A stretch of DNA of 64,000 nucleotides from Streptomyces zhihengii (GTDB lineage Bacteria > Actinomycetota > Actinomycetes > Streptomycetales > Streptomycetaceae): NCBI RefSeq assembly GCF_016919245.1, contig NZ_JAFEJA010000001.1:248001-312000 (forward strand), given 5' to 3'. The notes under the pieces were generated by a model that did not search any database, was not told the DNA's origin, and saw nothing but the letters and a program-made list of their open reading frames with translations. The position numbers were made by a program, and so were the translations under genes. This document shows, one piece after another, positions 1 to 8,648 of this stretch (positions are counted from its first letter, which is position 1; each line of letters starts with the position of its first letter).

Positions 1-352
1 GGAGGCGCTCGACCACTGGCGCCGGCTGCGGGGCAAGGGCACGGCGGACATCACGGCACTGGCCGGGGACGACGATCTGCGCGCCCAGATCCAGCGGGCG
101 GTGTCGCGGGCCAACACCCGGGTGTCACGGGCCGAGTCGATCCGCGCGTTCCGGATCCTGCCCCGCGAGTTCACGGTGGACAGCGGCCTGGTGACGCCGA
201 GTCTGAAGCTGCGCCGCCAGGAGATCGCCCGGGTGCACGCCGCGGACATCGACGCGATGTACCCGCGGCGGGACGACGACCTGCTCCCCGGCACGGGCCG
301 ACGCCGCGGCCGCCGGGCCGGCCCCGCACCCTCACCCTCAGGCTCACCTTGA
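1..352 (+). CDS. Long-chain acyl-CoA synthetase (AMP-binding), C-terminal fragment
   Basis: The reading frame is open from the left edge and ends at 352, so only about 116 C-terminal residues are present. The stretch from about residue 35, with ANTRVSRAESIRAF and then FTVDSGLVTPSLKLRR, is the hallmark C-terminal end of FadD15-type long-chain fatty-acid CoA ligases, where the late Lys of the SLKLRR segment belongs to the adenylation core. These enzymes activate fatty acids to acyl-CoA with ATP. The last 25 residues are an Arg/Pro/Gly-rich tail. The start lies outside the window. Confidence 0.85.
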   Translation, partial: EALDHWRRLRGKGTADITALAGDDDLRAQIQRAVSRANTRVSRAESIRAFRILPREFTVDSGLVTPSLKLRRQEIARVHAADIDAMYPRRDDDLLPGTGRRRGRRAGPAPSPSGSP

Positions 353-461
353 GCCTCGACCTCCCCCTAAGCCTCACCCGAAGCCCGGAGCCCGGAGCCC
401 GGAGCCCGGAGCACAGAGCCGGGGGCCGGGGCGGGGCCGGGGGCGGGGTCAGTCGGCGGGG

Positions 462-2351
462 TCAGTCGGTGGGCGCGCCGGGTGGGGTGAACGGGGAGCC
501 GTCGGCGTGGAAGGCCGTCACCTTCACCGGGGTGGCGCGGGAGACCCGCACCGCCGCCGTCGGGCCGTCCGCACCGCCGCCGGCCACCGAGAGGCGGGCG
601 GTGGCCCGGCTGCCCGCGGCGACGACCCACCAGGTGCCGTCCGGCGCACGCCACTTGGTGCCCGCGACCACGTGCTGGCCGAAGCGGCTGCACGCGGCGG
701 TGTCGCGCGCGCCGGCCGCCGCGGTGCCGGGTGAGCCGGGGCCGGTGCCCGGGGGCTGGAACCACACGGTGACATGGCCCGCGCCGGCCCAGGTGTCCGC
801 CCGGGTGCACACCCAGGTGGCGGTGCCGGCCCGCTCCGGCAGCGGCTGCCGGGCGTAGGCCCAGTCGTTGACCGCGCGGACGCCCTGCCCCCGCAGACCG
901 CCGAGGGTGCACGCGGTGCGCGCCCAGGCGGCGAGCCCGGACGGGCCGGTGGCCTCCCTCGGCTGGCGCGCGGGGGCGCCCGCGCCGGGGGCGGGTGTGT
1001 GGGTGAGGTGGACGGGGGTCAGTTCGCCGAGGTCGGTGAGGAGGAAGGAGTGCTGCTCGACGATCCGGGCGGAGGAGCGCAGGCTGAGCACGGGCCAGGC
1101 GGCGCAGCCGCCGGCGGCGGGGTTGGCCAGGCGCGGGGTGAGTCCGCCGGGCGTGGCGAGCCGCCGGGTGGGGTCCGCGGGGCGCAGCAGGTCCCGGGTG
1201 CCGGCCTCGGCGATCCAGGGGGCGAGGAGGTAGCGGGTGCCGTCCGGGGTCCTGCTGACCACGACGGCCGCCGCGGTGGTCACGTCCGCGCGGTCGGTGC
1301 GTGCCAGGTCGAGCACGGCGGAGCCGCCGCCGTTCAGCGGTTCCGCGTAGCGGGCGACGCGGAGCCCGTCGTGCAGCAGGACGACCGCGGCCCCGTCCAC
1401 GTCGCCGGCGAAGAGCAGCGACGGGGGCGCGGCCGGCGGTTCGCTCCCGGTGCCGGCGGACGGGGTGACCCGTACGGCGGAGCCCGCGCCGCCCCAGGCC
1501 CGCAGGGCGCGGCCGAGCAGGGCGCGGTCCGCGCGCCGCTCGCCCCGCGCGGGCCACACGGAGAAGTCGACGCGGGCGGTGTCGGCCCACCGCTCGGCGG
1601 GGGCGGACCGCAGTCCGGCCGGGTCCAGGGCGGCCGCGGCGGCGGCGACTCCCGGCGGCCCGCTCGCGCCGCGCTGCTCCGTGCCGCCGCCGTAGGCGCC
1701 CGTGACGAGCACGGCCGTGACGGCGAGCAGGGTGGCGGCCGACGCGGTGGCGATCCGGCGGCGGGTGCGGCGGCGCAGCAGGTCGGTGGGGTGGAGCAGC
1801 ACTCGGCCGGGATCGAACTCGGCGGTCCGCAGCACCGACTCCGCCGCTCCGTCCAGCGTCTGCCGCACGCCGGCGGCGGCGCGCAGGGCCGCCGCCGGGT
1901 CCGGCACCCCGGCCCCGGCCAGGGCGGCGGTGATCTCCTGGTCCGGCAGCCGGTCGACCACGGAGAGGGCGAGCGCGGCGCGCGCGGGGGCGGGCAGTCC
2001 GGCGAGGGCCTGTGCGGCGCTCAGACCGTCCGCGCCCCCGACGCTCGGGGACAGCCGCAGCCCGAGGACGAGGGGCAGCGCGGCACGCGGCAGACGGCGG
2101 CGGTCGGCCCGCAGGGCCGCGTCGAGGACCCGCGCGCGGATGCCGGTGTAGCCGTCGTCCCCGGCCCCGGCACGCGGCAGGGAGCGCTGGACGACCCGGT
2201 GGGCGGCGAGCACCCGCCCGTGGCCTCCGGTCCGCGGTGGCAGGACGAGGTAGGCGATGCGGACGAGCCGCCCGTAGTGCTCGACGAGTACGGTCTCCGC
2301 CTCCTGGCCTGATCCGGCGGTCGGCGACGGCGGTGCGGGCTGAATCGGCAT
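462..2351 (-). CDS. Membrane protein with sigma-factor-like N-terminal region
   Basis: 629 residues starting at ATG. The first 160 residues resemble regions 2 and 4 of ECF sigma factors in layout (HYGRLVRIAYLVLPPR, then an Ala/Leu-rich helical part with LPDQEIT), but I see no clear DNA-binding motif. A single hydrophobic segment lies at about residues 200-219 behind an Arg-rich stretch, so the N-terminus is probably cytoplasmic and the 400-residue C-terminal part extracytoplasmic. That outer part has no motif I recognise. It could be a membrane-anchored degenerate sigma or anti-sigma type regulator; this is inference. It is divergent from the 2790 gene. Confidence 0.7.
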   Translation of the reverse strand: MPIQPAPPSPTAGSGQEAETVLVEHYGRLVRIAYLVLPPRTGGHGRVLAAHRVVQRSLPRAGAGDDGYTGIRARVLDAALRADRRRLPRAALPLVLGLRLSPSVGGADGLSAAQALAGLPAPARAALALSVVDRLPDQEITAALAGAGVPDPAAALRAAAGVRQTLDGAAESVLRTAEFDPGRVLLHPTDLLRRRTRRRIATASAATLLAVTAVLVTGAYGGGTEQRGASGPPGVAAAAAALDPAGLRSAPAERWADTARVDFSVWPARGERRADRALLGRALRAWGGAGSAVRVTPSAGTGSEPPAAPPSLLFAGDVDGAAVVLLHDGLRVARYAEPLNGGGSAVLDLARTDRADVTTAAAVVVSRTPDGTRYLLAPWIAEAGTRDLLRPADPTRRLATPGGLTPRLANPAAGGCAAWPVLSLRSSARIVEQHSFLLTDLGELTPVHLTHTPAPGAGAPARQPREATGPSGLAAWARTACTLGGLRGQGVRAVNDWAYARQPLPERAGTATWVCTRADTWAGAGHVTVWFQPPGTGPGSPGTAAAGARDTAACSRFGQHVVAGTKWRAPDGTWWVVAAGSRATARLSVAGGGADGPTAAVRVSRATPVKVTAFHADGSPFTPPGAPTD

Positions 2352-2789
2352 GTGTCCTCGGCTCGTTGCTCGCTGTGCGGGCGGTTCCCGGCTGCCCCTG
2401 TCAACGAACGATCACGAACGGCGTCACTCCAACAGGTGGCATGCCACACGCGTTGCCGACCCGCTTGTCAGGTGTTCGGATCGTCCGGCACCGCTCCCCG
2501 GGGCACCGGCCGGATCGGCCCCGTGGCCGGGAATCGTCCTTCCGGGAGGCATGGACCCGGCCTCTGCGGTCACCCGTCCCGGACACGGCCGGGCACGGAA
2601 CGGCCGGAACGCGTCCGTCCGGGGCGCGCAACGGCCGGGCGCGTCCGTCGAGGGCGCGGAACCGCCGGAACGCGTCCGTCCAGGGCACGGATCGGCCGGG
2701 GCGCATCCGTCGCGGGCCCGCCGGGCGAAGCCGCTGTGCACGTCGTTGAATCGTCCGAGCGGCGGAGGTCACGACACGGGAGGCAACGG
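2352..2789. other. 438-bp intergenic region between divergent genes
   Basis: Separates the 2351 gene (minus) from the 2790 gene (plus). It contains the degenerate 30-bp tandem repeat described separately and a GGGAGG ribosome-binding site at 2778-2783 that sets the GTG start at 2790. No convincing additional gene or RNA was seen. Confidence 0.5.
2600..2722. repeat. Four degenerate tandem copies of a ~30-31 bp unit
   Basis: The core GCGTCCGTC (GCATCCGTC in the last copy) recurs at about 2611, 2641, 2672 and 2703, each followed by a G-rich block and a CGGCCGG-type block. The copies diverge by several bases. The array lies upstream of the SDR gene and does not carry spacers. Confidence 0.7.
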
Positions 2790-4430
2790 GTGAGCACCAA
2801 CGGCACGGGCGGTACGGACGGCACCGGCGGTACGGGCGGTACGGACAGGGTGGCCGCGGGGCACGCGGACGGCCGGGACGGGGCGGCCCCGCTGCGCTGT
2901 CTGGTGACCGGCGCCAGCGGCTACATCGGCGGGCGGCTCGTACCGCAGCTGATCGCCGCCGGTCACCGGGTACGCTGCCTGGCCCGGACGCCCGCCAAGC
3001 TGCGCGACCACCCCTGGGCGCCGGACGCCGAGGTCGTGCAGGGCGACGTCACCGACGCGGGCTCGGTCGCCGACGCGATGGCCGGCGTCGACGTGGCCTA
3101 CTACCTGGTGCACGCGCTCGGCACCGGCTCCCGCTTCGAGGAGACGGACCGGCGCGCGGCGCGGATCTTCGCGGAGGAGGCGCGGGCGGCAGGGGTGCGG
3201 CGGATCGTCTACCTCGGCGGCCTGACGCCCCCGGACGTGCCGGAGCGGGAGCTGTCGCCGCATCTGCGCTCACGGGCCGAGGTGGGGCGGATCCTGCTGG
3301 ACGGGCCGGTGCCGGCCACGGTGCTGCGGGCCGCCGTGATCATCGGGTCGGGCTCGGCGTCCTTCGAGATGCTGCGGTACCTCACCGAGCGGCTGCCCGT
3401 CATGGTGACACCGAGCTGGGTGCACACCCGCATCCAGCCGATCGGCGTCCGCGACGTGCTGCGCTACCTGGTGGGCAGTGCCCGGATGCCCGAGGACGTC
3501 AACCGCGCGTTCGACATCGGCGGGCCGGACATCATCACCTACCGCGACATGATGAGCCGTTACGCCACGGTCGCCGGTCTGCGGAACCGGGTCATCGTGC
3601 CCGTCCCGGTGCTGACGCCCCGGTTGTCCAGCCACTGGGTGGGCATCGTGACGCCCGTGCCCGCGTCCATCGCCCGGCCGCTCACCGAGTCGCTGCGCCA
3701 CGAGGTGGTCTGCTACGAGCACGACATCGCCCGCTACGTGCCCGACGGCCCCGGACAGCCGCTGCCGTTCGACGAGGCGCTGGCCCTGGCGCTGCGACGG
3801 GTCCGGGACGCCGACGTCGCCACCCGGTGGTCCTCGGCGTCGGTGCCCGGCGCGCCGAGCGACCCGCTGCCCACCGACCCCGACTGGGCGGGCGGCAGCC
3901 TCTACGAGGACGAGCGGCGGCTGACGGTGGACGCGCCGAGGGCGTCGCTGTGGCGGGTCATCGAGGGCATCGGCGGCGACAACGGCTGGTACTCCTTCCC
4001 GCTCGCCTGGGCCGTACGGGGCTGGATGGACCGCTTCGTGGGCGGCGTGGGGCTGCGCCGCGGGCGGCGCGACGCCGAACGGCTGCGGGCCGGCGACTCG
4101 CTCGACTTCTGGCGGGTCGAGGAGATCGAGACCGGCCGTCTGCTGCGGCTGCGCGCCGAGATGCGGCTGCCGGGACTCGCCTGGCTGGAGATGTACGCGG
4201 AGACGGACGAGGACGGCCGCACCGCCTACCGCCAGCGCGCGCTGTTCCATCCGCGCGGCCTGTTCGGACACGCCTACTGGTGGAGCGTGTCGCCCTTCCA
4301 CGCGATCGTCTTCGGCGGCATGGCCCGCAACATCACGCAGGCCGCGGCGAAGGGCATGAGCGCTCATGAGGGTGACGTCCCGGCGGACCGCATCCGGGAG
4401 ACACCGGGCAAGGGAAGCGTCCACCGGTAG
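2790..4430 (+). CDS. NAD(P)-binding SDR protein with C-terminal DUF2867 domain
   Basis: 546 residues from the GTG at 2790, chosen because GGGAGG precedes it by 6 bases; the longer upstream reading frame is only repeat sequence. A Thr/Gly-rich leader is followed by an atypical SDR Rossmann domain (VTGASGYIGGRL, about residues 36-47) of the YbjT/NmrA-like type. From about residue 365 a DUF2867 domain follows. Such fused proteins are annotated as NAD(P)H-binding or nucleoside-diphosphate-sugar epimerase-like; the substrate is unknown. It lies 44 bp upstream of photolyase on the same strand and is likely cotranscribed, which suggests a light or oxidative-damage role. Confidence 0.85.
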   Translation: MSTNGTGGTDGTGGTGGTDRVAAGHADGRDGAAPLRCLVTGASGYIGGRLVPQLIAAGHRVRCLARTPAKLRDHPWAPDAEVVQGDVTDAGSVADAMAGVDVAYYLVHALGTGSRFEETDRRAARIFAEEARAAGVRRIVYLGGLTPPDVPERELSPHLRSRAEVGRILLDGPVPATVLRAAVIIGSGSASFEMLRYLTERLPVMVTPSWVHTRIQPIGVRDVLRYLVGSARMPEDVNRAFDIGGPDIITYRDMMSRYATVAGLRNRVIVPVPVLTPRLSSHWVGIVTPVPASIARPLTESLRHEVVCYEHDIARYVPDGPGQPLPFDEALALALRRVRDADVATRWSSASVPGAPSDPLPTDPDWAGGSLYEDERRLTVDAPRASLWRVIEGIGGDNGWYSFPLAWAVRGWMDRFVGGVGLRRGRRDAERLRAGDSLDFWRVEEIETGRLLRLRAEMRLPGLAWLEMYAETDEDGRTAYRQRALFHPRGLFGHAYWWSVSPFHAIVFGGMARNITQAAAKGMSAHEGDVPADRIRETPGKGSVHR

Positions 4431-4474
4431 CCCGGAGTACCGGGCCGTACACACGGAGCACCAGGAGTGGCGCC

Positions 4475-5848
4475 ATGACCGTCGCGGTCGTCCTGTTCAC
4501 CTCGGACCTGCGTCTGCACGACCATCCGCCGCTGCGCGCGGCGCAGCGGGCCGCCGACGAGGTGGTGCCGCTGTTCGTGCTGGACCCCGGCATCGCCGCC
4601 GCCGGGTTCGACGCGCCGAACCGGCAGGCGTTCCTCGCCGACTGCCTCGCCGATCTGGACGAGGGACTCCGCGAGCGCGGCGGACGGCTGGTGGTCCGTT
4701 CGGGCCCGGTGGTCCGGGAGGTGGCGGCGGTCGTCGCCGAGAGCGGGGCGCGCGAGGTGCACATCGCCGCCGGGGTCACCGGCTACGCGCACCGCCGCGA
4801 GGAGGCCCTGCGGGCCGAACTCGACGGCATGGGCGTCGCCCTGCACGTGCACGACACCGTGATCACGGCCGTGGCCCCGGGCGCCGTCACCCCCACGGGG
4901 TCGGACCACTACGCCGTCTTCACGCCCTACCTCCGCCGCTGGTCCCAGGAGCGGCTGCGGCCGGCGGGCGGCGCGCCCCGCGCGGTGCGGGTGCCCGACG
5001 CGGTGCGGGGCAAGCGGCTGCCGGCCCGCAGCGCGGTCAAGGGCGTCTCGCCGGCGCTCCCGCAGGGCGGGGAGACGGCGGGCCGGCACCGCTTCCTGAG
5101 CTGGAAGCGGTCGGGGCTGGACTCCTACGAGGACATGCACGACGACCTCGCCGGTGACGGCACGTCCCGGCTCTCCCCGTACCTGCACTTCGGCGCCCTC
5201 TCCCCCGTCGAACTGGTGGAGCGGGCCCGGGCGCACGGCGGGCCGGGGGCCGACGCCTTCGTCCGGCAGCTCTGCTGGCGGGACTTCCACCACCAGGTGC
5301 TCGCCGCCCGGCCGGACGCCTCGTCCGGGGACTACCGCACCCGCCACGACCGGTGGCGCCGGACGGACGAGGCCCGGGAGGAGATCGAGGCGTGGCGCGA
5401 GGGCCGCACCGGATACCCGGTGGTGGACGCGGCGATGCGCCAGCTCCGCCACGAGGGGTGGATGCACAACCGGGCGCGGCTGCTGGTGGCGAGCTTCCTC
5501 ACCAAGACGCTCTACGTGGACTGGCGGGTCGGCGCCGCGCACTTCCTGGACCTGCTGGTGGACGGGGACGTCGTCAACAACCAGCTCAACTGGCAGTGGG
5601 TCGCCGGAACGGGCACGGACACCCGCCCCCACCGGGTGCTCAACCCGGTGGTCCAGGGCAAGCGGTTCGACCCGCGCGGCGCCTATGTGCGGCGCTGGGT
5701 GCCGGAACTGCGGGGCGTCGACGACCGGTTCGTGCACGAGCCGTGGCGGATGTCGGAGGGCGAGCGCGCGGCGGTCGACTACCCGGAGCCGCTGGTCGAC
5801 CTCGCGGACGGCCTGGCGCGCTTCCGGCACGCCCGGGGCCGCGACTGA
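4475..5848 (+). CDS. phr: Deoxyribodipyrimidine photolyase (class I)
   Basis: 457 residues. Photolyases bind FAD and an antenna chromophore and use blue light to split cyclobutane pyrimidine dimers. The N-terminal alpha/beta antenna domain is seen at FTSDLRLHDHPPL and TGSDHYAVFTPYLRRW. The FAD-binding helical domain is shown by the stretch WMHNRARLLVASFLTK, then NNQLNWQWVAGTGTDTRPHR at about residues 368-388 and a nearby DPRGAYVRRW. Length fits the family. It follows the SDR-DUF2867 gene and lies near a B12-type light regulator, so light induction is a reasonable inference. Confidence 0.96.
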   Translation: MTVAVVLFTSDLRLHDHPPLRAAQRAADEVVPLFVLDPGIAAAGFDAPNRQAFLADCLADLDEGLRERGGRLVVRSGPVVREVAAVVAESGAREVHIAAGVTGYAHRREEALRAELDGMGVALHVHDTVITAVAPGAVTPTGSDHYAVFTPYLRRWSQERLRPAGGAPRAVRVPDAVRGKRLPARSAVKGVSPALPQGGETAGRHRFLSWKRSGLDSYEDMHDDLAGDGTSRLSPYLHFGALSPVELVERARAHGGPGADAFVRQLCWRDFHHQVLAARPDASSGDYRTRHDRWRRTDEAREEIEAWREGRTGYPVVDAAMRQLRHEGWMHNRARLLVASFLTKTLYVDWRVGAAHFLDLLVDGDVVNNQLNWQWVAGTGTDTRPHRVLNPVVQGKRFDPRGAYVRRWVPELRGVDDRFVHEPWRMSEGERAAVDYPEPLVDLADGLARFRHARGRD

Positions 5849-6282
5849 CCGCGCCCGTGCACGGCCGCGCACGGCTGTGCACGGCCCGCCGCGCGGAGCG
5901 GCCGCATCCGCCGGGCCGTCCGGCGCCGAAACAGGTGTGGACCCGGCGCGTGCCGGGCCCGGCACCGCGACCGCCTCCGCCGCACGGCCAGGAGGGGCCC
6001 CGGCGACGGCCCGCGGCGCCCGCGGGCGCCCTCGACCGGTGCTCACCGAGCACCTGACAGCGCCACCGGGCGGTTCCGGGAGGTGGACCCGGCCCCGCCC
6101 CTGCGGACGCCCCGGAGCGTCGCCGGGTACGCGCGAGGCCGGGTCAGCGGCGTGTGGTGGGGCGGGTAAGTGGGCGTGCCCGGTGGGTCAGCGGGCGTGC
6201 CCGGGAGCCGGGTCAGGCGGTGTGTTGGCCGACCAGGCGGCGTTTTCGTGTTGGCCGGTCAGGCGGCGTGTCGAGGACCCGG
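5849..6282. repeat. Intergenic region with five degenerate GGTCAGCGGGCGTG copies
   Basis: This 434-bp gap between the convergent photolyase and SDR genes holds a scattered short repeat. GGTCAGCGG-CGTG-like words occur near 6142, 6185, 6211, 6258 and 6282. The last copy contains the stop codon of the minus-strand SDR gene, so the array looks like serial duplication of that gene's 3' end. No coding region or clear terminator was recognised in the first half, which has repeats of GTGCACGGCC. Confidence 0.5.
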
Positions 6283-6993
6283 TCAGCGGGCGTGCCGTTC
6301 GGGGGCGTAGGTGCCGTCCGGGGCGGTGACGACGCGGTCGGCGCCGGAGTGGAGGGCGTCGGCGACGGCGCGGACCGCCGCGCCGAGGTCGCCGCCGGGC
6401 GGCAGGGGCGGGGCGGTGCCGGCGACCGGGCGGTCGGCGAAGCCGGTGTCCAGGTGGCCGAAGCGGATGTCGAGCACCTGCACGCCCCGGGGACGTGTCT
6501 CACGGCGCACGGCGTCCAGCCAGGCACCGAGGGCGGCCTTGGAGGCGCTGTAGTCGGCCATGCCCGGCATCGGCCGCTCGGCGACCACGCCGGTCACCGC
6601 GGCGATCGCCCCGCCGTCCCGCAGGGTCCCCAGGGCCGCGCGCAGGAAGGCGGCGGGAGCGAGGGCGTTCACCGCGAGGAGATGCTCGGCGACCTCGTCG
6701 CCGACGCTCGGCGCCGTCCCGAAGGCGACCGTGCCGAACACCGTCACCACGGCGTCGAGTCCTCCGAGTTCCTCGGCGGCCCGGTGCACGGCGCTCGCGC
6801 ACGATCCGGGGTCGTACGCGTCGAAGACCGCGGTCGCGGCGGCTCCGTGCGTGCGCGCGGCCCGCGCGAGCCGGCCCGGGTCGCGCCCGGCGAGTGCGAG
6901 CCGGGCGCCGCGGGAGGCGAGTTCGGCGGAGAGGGCCGTGCCGATCGCTCCGGTCGCGCCCGCGACGAGTACATGGGAACCGTCGATCTCCAC
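6283..6993 (-). CDS. Short-chain dehydrogenase/reductase
   Basis: 236 residues. The GTG at 6993 is preferred because GGAGG lies 6 bases upstream. The cofactor motif is VLVAGATGAIGTAL near the N-terminus, and the catalytic YSASK tetrapeptide-type motif follows Ser/Thr-rich VTGVVAERPM. This is a classical SDR; the substrate is unknown. It lies downstream of the FAD oxidoreductase and the B12-type MerR regulator on the same strand, so it may belong to the same light-response group. Confidence 0.88.
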   Translation of the reverse strand: MEIDGSHVLVAGATGAIGTALSAELASRGARLALAGRDPGRLARAARTHGAAATAVFDAYDPGSCASAVHRAAEELGGLDAVVTVFGTVAFGTAPSVGDEVAEHLLAVNALAPAAFLRAALGTLRDGGAIAAVTGVVAERPMPGMADYSASKAALGAWLDAVRRETRPRGVQVLDIRFGHLDTGFADRPVAGTAPPLPPGGDLGAAVRAVADALHSGADRVVTAPDGTYAPERHAR

Positions 6994-7151
6994 GGCCGGC
7001 CTCCGGGACGGTGTGTCGGACAGGGGCCGGACGCCGCGCACCGCGCACGCCGGCCACGGGCCGGTCCGCGCTCCGCGTGAGCGGTCGGGGCCCGTCGTCA
7101 ACGCTTCGGCCTCGCGCGGGGCCCCGGATGCGGCGGGCCGCTGTCCGCAGG

Positions 7152-8405
7152 TCAGCGGCCCACCACACCCGCCAGCACCTCGCGGGCCGCCCGGGTGCCG
7201 GAGGCGAGGGCGCCCTGGACCGAGCCGGTGGCCCGGTGGTCCCCGCAGACATGGCGGCCGGGGGCGACCCGTGTGGTGCGGCTCAGCGGCCACGGCGGCG
7301 GCATCGCGGGCAGCGCACCGGAGACGGTGAAGGTGGCCACCGACAGCCAGTCGCGGGTGTCGGCTGCGTACAGGTCGGCGAGCCGCCGGCGAACCGCCTC
7401 CTCGGCACCGGGCCGGTCGCCGCCGAGGACGGAGGTCGAGATCAGCGAGGTGCCGGGCGGGGCGTAGCCGGGGACGGCCTCGGTGAGGAAGCAGGTGTTG
7501 AGGACGGCGAGGGTGCTGTCCACCATCAGGGTCGGCTCGTCGAGGGGCGAGCGTTCGGCCGCGTGGTAGTAGGTGGTCACGGTCCGGGTGGCGGGCACGT
7601 CGAGGCCCGGGACGAGACGCCCGGCGGTGGCGGGGTCGGTCGCGACGACGACGTTCGCGGCGGGCAGTTCGCGTCCGTCGGCCAGGAGCACCCCGGAGTC
7701 GGTGACCGCCTCCACCGGGGTGTCGAGGCGCAGCACCCCGTCGGGCAGGCGGGCGGCGAGCTGGGCGGGCACCGCGCCGATGCCCTCGGCGGGCAGGCAG
7801 AGGGTGCCGCGGGCCATGCTCCGCCAGACCAGGTGGAAGAAGCGGGCGGAGGTCGTCAGTCCGGACTCCAGGAACACCCCGGCGAGGAAGGGGCGCAACA
7901 GGTCGTCGACGGCCTGTTCGGACAGGCCGGCGCGGTGGAGCGCGCTCAGCGTCGTCCGGTCGGCGCCGCGGGTGAGCAGGCGGGCCGGGGGGAACGTGTC
8001 GCGCGCGGTGAGCGCTCCGAGGGCCGCCAGGTCACGGGCGGACAGGCCCCGGCCGGGGAGCAGGGCGGCGGCCTCCCGGGGCCGGCGGGTGGGATCGGTG
8101 AGCCGGACGGGCCCCGCCGGGGTGTGGGCCACCACGCCCGGGGTGAGGGGGCGCAGACGCAGCGGGCGCAGGGACACGCGTCGTTTGACCTGGGGGTAGG
8201 CGGTGTTGAAGACCTGGAACCCCCGGTCGAGGAGGAAGCCGTCCTTGCGGTCGGTGCGCATCCGGCCGCCGACGCCGTCGGACGCCTCCAGCAGGCGGAC
8301 GCGGAGACCGGCACGGCAGAGGTCGAGCGCGCAGGCGAGCCCTGCCAGGCCTGCGCCGACGACGACGGTGTCGGGGGCGGAGGAGGGTCGGGGAGGCGTC
8401 GTCAT
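7152..8405 (-). CDS. FAD-dependent oxidoreductase (protoporphyrinogen oxidase/amine oxidase-like)
   Basis: 417 residues. The N-terminus has the dinucleotide-binding fingerprint VVGAGLAGLACALDL followed by LLEASDGVGGRMRTD, typical of flavin amine oxidase, phytoene desaturase and protoporphyrinogen oxidase relatives. The C-terminus has the matching FAD-contacting segment VCGDHRATGSVQGALASG. Such genes often accompany photolyase and carotenoid functions, but no other carotenoid gene is present, so the substrate is open. It is followed by the SDR gene and preceded by the LitR-like regulator. Confidence 0.9.
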   Translation of the reverse strand: MTTPPRPSSAPDTVVVGAGLAGLACALDLCRAGLRVRLLEASDGVGGRMRTDRKDGFLLDRGFQVFNTAYPQVKRRVSLRPLRLRPLTPGVVAHTPAGPVRLTDPTRRPREAAALLPGRGLSARDLAALGALTARDTFPPARLLTRGADRTTLSALHRAGLSEQAVDDLLRPFLAGVFLESGLTTSARFFHLVWRSMARGTLCLPAEGIGAVPAQLAARLPDGVLRLDTPVEAVTDSGVLLADGRELPAANVVVATDPATAGRLVPGLDVPATRTVTTYYHAAERSPLDEPTLMVDSTLAVLNTCFLTEAVPGYAPPGTSLISTSVLGGDRPGAEEAVRRRLADLYAADTRDWLSVATFTVSGALPAMPPPWPLSRTTRVAPGRHVCGDHRATGSVQGALASGTRAAREVLAGVVGR

Positions 8406-8614
8406 CGGTGTCCTTGGTGTCCTTCGCGAGGGCGCCGCCGGTGAGCGCGCCGCCGGGCGGGCGGCGCGCGCCGGGCGACGGGGGTGGGCGACGGGTGACG
8501 GGAGCGGTCGTGGTCGGGTAGGGGACGGGCCGCGAGCGCTGGGCCCAGCGGATCACGGCGCGGGCTCCGGGGCCAGTACCCACCGCGGGGCCGGCCCGGA
8601 TCGGGTGACGCCGT

Positions 8615-8648
8615 GTCAACCGCGTACCCGGGTCAACCGCGTACCCGG
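8615..8648. repeat. 17-bp direct duplication across a stop codon
   Basis: GTCAACCGCGTACCCGG occurs at 8615-8631 and again at 8632-8648. The second copy contains the last codons and stop of the minus-strand MerR gene, so the end of the gene has been duplicated into the intergenic space. Confidence 0.85.

Noticed and set aside
2600..2722. CRISPR-like 30-bp periodic repeat
   Set aside because: Units are adjacent and diverged, there are no unique spacers and no cas genes nearby.
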